DNA of 64,000 nucleotides from Lithospermum erythrorhizon (taxonomy: Eukaryota; Streptophyta; Magnoliopsida; Boraginales; Boraginaceae): assembly GCA_019722365.1 (NCBI GenBank), contig JADFUC010001685.1, positions 124,001 to 188,000 on the forward strand. The letters are read 5' to 3'. Below are positions 60,691 through 64,000 of the stretch, piece by piece. Under the pieces are notes generated by a model. That model was given only the letters and a program-made list of their open reading frames with translations. It was not told where the DNA came from and did no database searches. Each line of letters opens with the position of its first letter. Position 1 is the stretch's first letter. A program made the translations under genes and the position numbers.

Positions 60691-62650
60691 CAACGTCACA
60701 CTACGGCATACATGATGGATCCTATAGTCGTCAGTAGTGCATGCCCTTCTTCATTCTCGCTTCATCTCACCACTAAGAATTGGGACATTGTGTCACGGGA
60801 AATAACTCCATGTCTCATGGGGAGATTACCTTTCTTGAATTACTCATGTCAACTCATAGCATCTTATTCACATAAGTATCCTCGACAAGTCCAATCACCT
60901 CCCCGTCGATCTTGGTGGATCTTTATTCCAAGTATATATCAAGGCCGCCTAAGTCCTTCATCGAGAAACACGGCAATACCCAATCCTTTGACCGAGTTTA
61001 GTAACTCTACGTTGTTTCCAATGAGATAAGTATGTCATCGACATGTGACTACGAATGATACGTAACTCCCACTTACCTTCAGATACACAAGATTCTTCTT
61101 CATTGTCAATTTAAAACCAAACTCTTTGATCGGACTGTCCAAAAACATGTATTCCAACTGCGGACGCCTCTTTAAGACCATAAATGGACTTTGCAATCTC
61201 TCAGATACCTTCTTAGGTCCTTTAGACATGTAAAGCCTCGGAGGTTGTACCATGTACATCTTTCCTCTAAATTTCCATTCAAAGAGCTAGTTTACATCCA
61301 TTTTGCCATATTTCATAGTCACCGCGAACGCAAAGAATGCTTAAGATTTATTCAGATGGATTTAAGATAGCCATCGGGCGAAATGCATTAAGGGCCTTTC
61401 ACTCCGTGAACTTGTTTGAAACCTTTCGCCATAAGTCTAGCGCTTGAAAACATCAACGCATCCGCCTTTTATCATGTTTCTTCCTAAATACCCATTTACA
61501 TTCAATGTGCGAGCCCCATTCTCAAATCCAACGCGACCAAACCTCGCTTTTGGTACATAATCCATCTCGCATCGCGGCGGCTGCTAAGCCGGCTCGCCAC
61601 TTTCGAATGATGAAAGCTTCACCATACCAAACCGCTTCCGTTCGTGGGCGATCCCTGATCCGCCGGATCGCTAACCGGCTCCTATGAAAGAAGGTTCCAC
61701 TTCAGGCGTGTCGATGCCTTTGCATTAGATGACCAACATTGGACTTCATCAGCTTGAGCTTCATCAAGATGAACACTACATTACTTCTAGTCCTTCTGAC
61801 AAATATTCTTTTCAAGGAATACCTCAAGTTCTAGCAATGAAGATTTTATTCTCCTACTTCTGTGCAAGTAGTAACCAAATCGCTTTTCCTTGATATCCTA
61901 CTTAAATAAGACTTATTGAATTCGTAAGAAGTTTATCTTTAGTTAATCTCTTTAACATAAGCTTCAAAAATTCCAAATCTTAGAAACCAATCCTCGAATC
62001 CTCTCCCAACAATGCAGCTCACGGGGAATTTTATCCGCCGACTGTCGACATCCGTTATGCACAAGGCTTAGATGCATATCTCCGTAAATTAACCGTAGAT
62101 CGATAGGCTCATCATAGACGAACTACGCCGTTAAGGGTTCGATTTCCTCCTTCTCGGACACGCCATTACGCCAAGGCTCCTACCGGATGTAGTCATGAAA
62201 CAATACCACACTTAAGACATTTAGTATCAATACGACTCAAATATTCTCCACGCCTATCGACCGAAAATCTTTTATTGTCTGCTCAATTCGCTTTGTACTT
62301 CCATTTGGAACTCCTTGAATTTCTCAAAGGACTCGTATTATGTCTCATCGCATACACAAAACCATATCTAATGAGTTATCAAGAAACGTGAACAAGGCTA
62401 TAACCTCCTCTCACAGACATTGTTCATCGGCCCACATACATCAAATAGCTGAATGATCCCTTAATAAATCACTTTGCCCTTCTATTTCATTAAATAAAGC
62501 GTATTTTTATTGCACTAAAAGGCAAGACTATACTTATCAGACATCATAATCAAACCATCAAGTATTCCACCTGAAATAAGCTGATTCCGGTTCTCGCACG
62601 CTGACTGCCCGGCATGCATGTTTCGGTTTAAGTCTTTAGGCTGACCTGCT
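60691..62650 (-). pseudogene. Decayed Ty1/copia pol (integrase and reverse transcriptase)
   Basis: On the minus strand, pieces of a TNT1/Tork-type copia polyprotein read in order. Near 62450 is a CMWADEQC stretch corresponding to the LIHTDVCGPM region. At 62330-62180 is SFEKFKEFQMEVQSELSRQ plus the integrase core region. Near 61500 is ECKWVFRKKHD (family CKWVFKKK), then DYEIW, and MYMVQPPRLYMSKGPKKVSE at 61259. Then come SIKEFGFKLT.., VYLKVSGSYVSFVV near 61060, NNVELLNSVKG, the ILGIKI region and NLPMRHGVI. The last readable RT motif is SIMYAVV near 60710. Stops and frameshifts are dense, so it cannot be functional. The conserved RNase H end is missing. Confidence 0.8.
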
Positions 62651-64000
62651 TTTAAGTATATGTTGGTATGACTCATTAATCATGCTCTAAAACGCATGTA
62701 TATCATTTTCAAGTGGAGGCTGGCCTCAAATACTACCCCATTCCCCGGTGATCCTAAATTCATCGAGATCTATTGAAAATGAAAAACCACTATTATTCCA
62801 AACAGTAAATAGAAATACTATTCCCGCAAACGCAGTACATAAGAAACCCGAGGATAAGTTCGCCAAAACAAGTCTGCCAAGTAAACTAATTGATCCCATC
62901 AAGTAGCGGCCGCAACCTTCAAGGCCATTTCCCACACGCGTATCCATTTCCCTCTTTCTCGAAGTCTTCTACTTCACTCGAGTTCCCGCATATTTAATAA
63001 ATAATGTAGAACCACAACCGGTGTCTAGCACCCACTTATAGAATTGTAAGTTGTACAAACTTCACAATAATATACACACCTTTGTGCCCTTATCAAACCA
63101 TTTTTCCTATCTCAACAATCTCCACAGCCGCCCAAGGACCTCGAAGCTCAGAATACCAAATGCGTATGTCATCCGCAGAGACACCCTTGCCCTTCTCTCC
63201 GCTCTCGCGACGCCACCGCCAGAGAATCCATTAGGTTTTAAGACTTTTTGCTCATATCCAAAATTAATATAAACTCAATTATCATACACATGTCAATTCA
63301 ATAATTATTACCAATAATTATTAACCATATACATATTATAGAAAATATTTATCATAAATATATTCTAAAAAATACCATTAAGGCGAATTAGCTACCATAA
63401 TTAAGAATGGTATCACTTTAAATTAATTTAAAAGATATAATATAAAAGTGAAATTAATTAATTGTCATCACATACACTAATTACAATTAATTAGGTGATT
63501 AAAATGACAAATAATCAATTAAAACCGAATATAATTAGTCCCATAATTTTAGGAAACCAAAATAAGGAATAAATTCGAATTGTGGTTTTCAAATTAGGGC
63601 ACACGTCATAACGGGCTCTGACGACCGACTTGGCTTCACGGTCACCGCCGACACGCCAGCAACACCGCCGCAGTTCGTCAGTCCGGTCAAGAGTTTATAC
63701 CAAAATCAGCCTGATCCGATTAATCGACGCTACCAGGGTCGCCGGAAGTCGGGTCGAATCGATTTATGGTAATAATATCATATTTAACCTCGGTTCAGAT
63801 TTAATTTAATTCGCTTTGTGAAATCATTCAGATTTAAATTTTTTCAAAAATTTATGAAATTCAAAACAGGTTAAACTTCATAATTTCTTTAGCAAATCCC
63901 TGCTGTCGTTCATTAAAATAAATTTCTCATATTTAATTATTAATTAAACAAATCTTTAAATCTCAAATTTGTTTTCAGGCACTTAGAAAAATCCGTAAAT
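62651..64000. other. Probable upstream part of the copia element, unresolved
   Basis: Position predicts gag and the 5' LTR of the minus-strand copia element here, but no gag motif such as CxxCxxxGHxxxxC is readable. The stretch 63280-63560 is very AT-rich. The stretch 63600-63770 is GC-rich, with GCCGCCG-like segments. The window ends before any LTR boundary can be placed. Confidence 0.35.

Noticed and set aside
62060..62160. tRNA B-box-like GGGTTCGATTTCC near 62133
   Set aside because: No matching A box, acceptor stem or cloverleaf could be folded upstream, and it lies within decayed copia sequence.

Overview
The window is nuclear DNA of a flowering plant, a eudicot. It has long AT-rich intergenic DNA, short exons with GT-AG introns, CLE/CEP-style secreted peptide genes, a filament-like plant protein, a plastid-targeted protein, and decayed hAT, Ty1/copia and Stowaway-type elements. 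An asterid is plausible, but I cannot fix the species by reading.

Region 1 (1-21.6 kb) is accessory DNA. A decayed hAT element (about 1482-7310) is followed by an inverted-repeat-bounded element (about 7491-9073), two blocks of degenerate tandem repeats, and a copia fragment held between inverted LTR-like arms (13.7-15.1 kb). The real genes here are two minus-strand CEP (C-terminally encoded peptide) hormone precursors: a single-domain one at 12.6-12.9 kb and a two-domain one at 17.8-18.1 kb. A short relic at 9.9 kb resembles the CEP coding end.

Region 2 (21.6-50.2 kb) is a gene block transcribed from the minus strand. It holds a LisH/CTLH/CRA (RanBPM-like) gene, a nicotinate phosphoribosyltransferase gene (NAD salvage), a filament-like plant protein gene of about 1053 residues and a plastid DUF2854 membrane protein gene of 263 residues. 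Between the first two lies an uninterrupted 949-base poly-T tract. The RanBPM-like gene lacks its 5' exons and the NAPRT gene lacks its 3' exons, both on the sides facing this junction. The RanBPM-like gene also has frame breaks in two exons. A misassembly or a real rearrangement at 28.6-31.9 kb explains this best.

Region 3 (50.2-64 kb) has a copia-LTR-like stretch, a higher-order tandem repeat (52.0-52.8 kb), an unrecognised two-exon gene for a protein of 362 residues (54.9-56.0 kb), about 3.9 kb I could not assign, and a heavily decayed minus-strand Ty1/copia pol (60.7-62.65 kb).

The genes do not form one pathway. The CEP precursors act in peptide signalling, NAPRT in NAD recycling, and the plastid protein probably in thylakoids. 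I found no CRISPR array, no confident tRNA or rRNA, and no new multi-gene system. The points most worth a second look are the poly-T junction, the CEP cluster with its relic, and the inverted-repeat elements.
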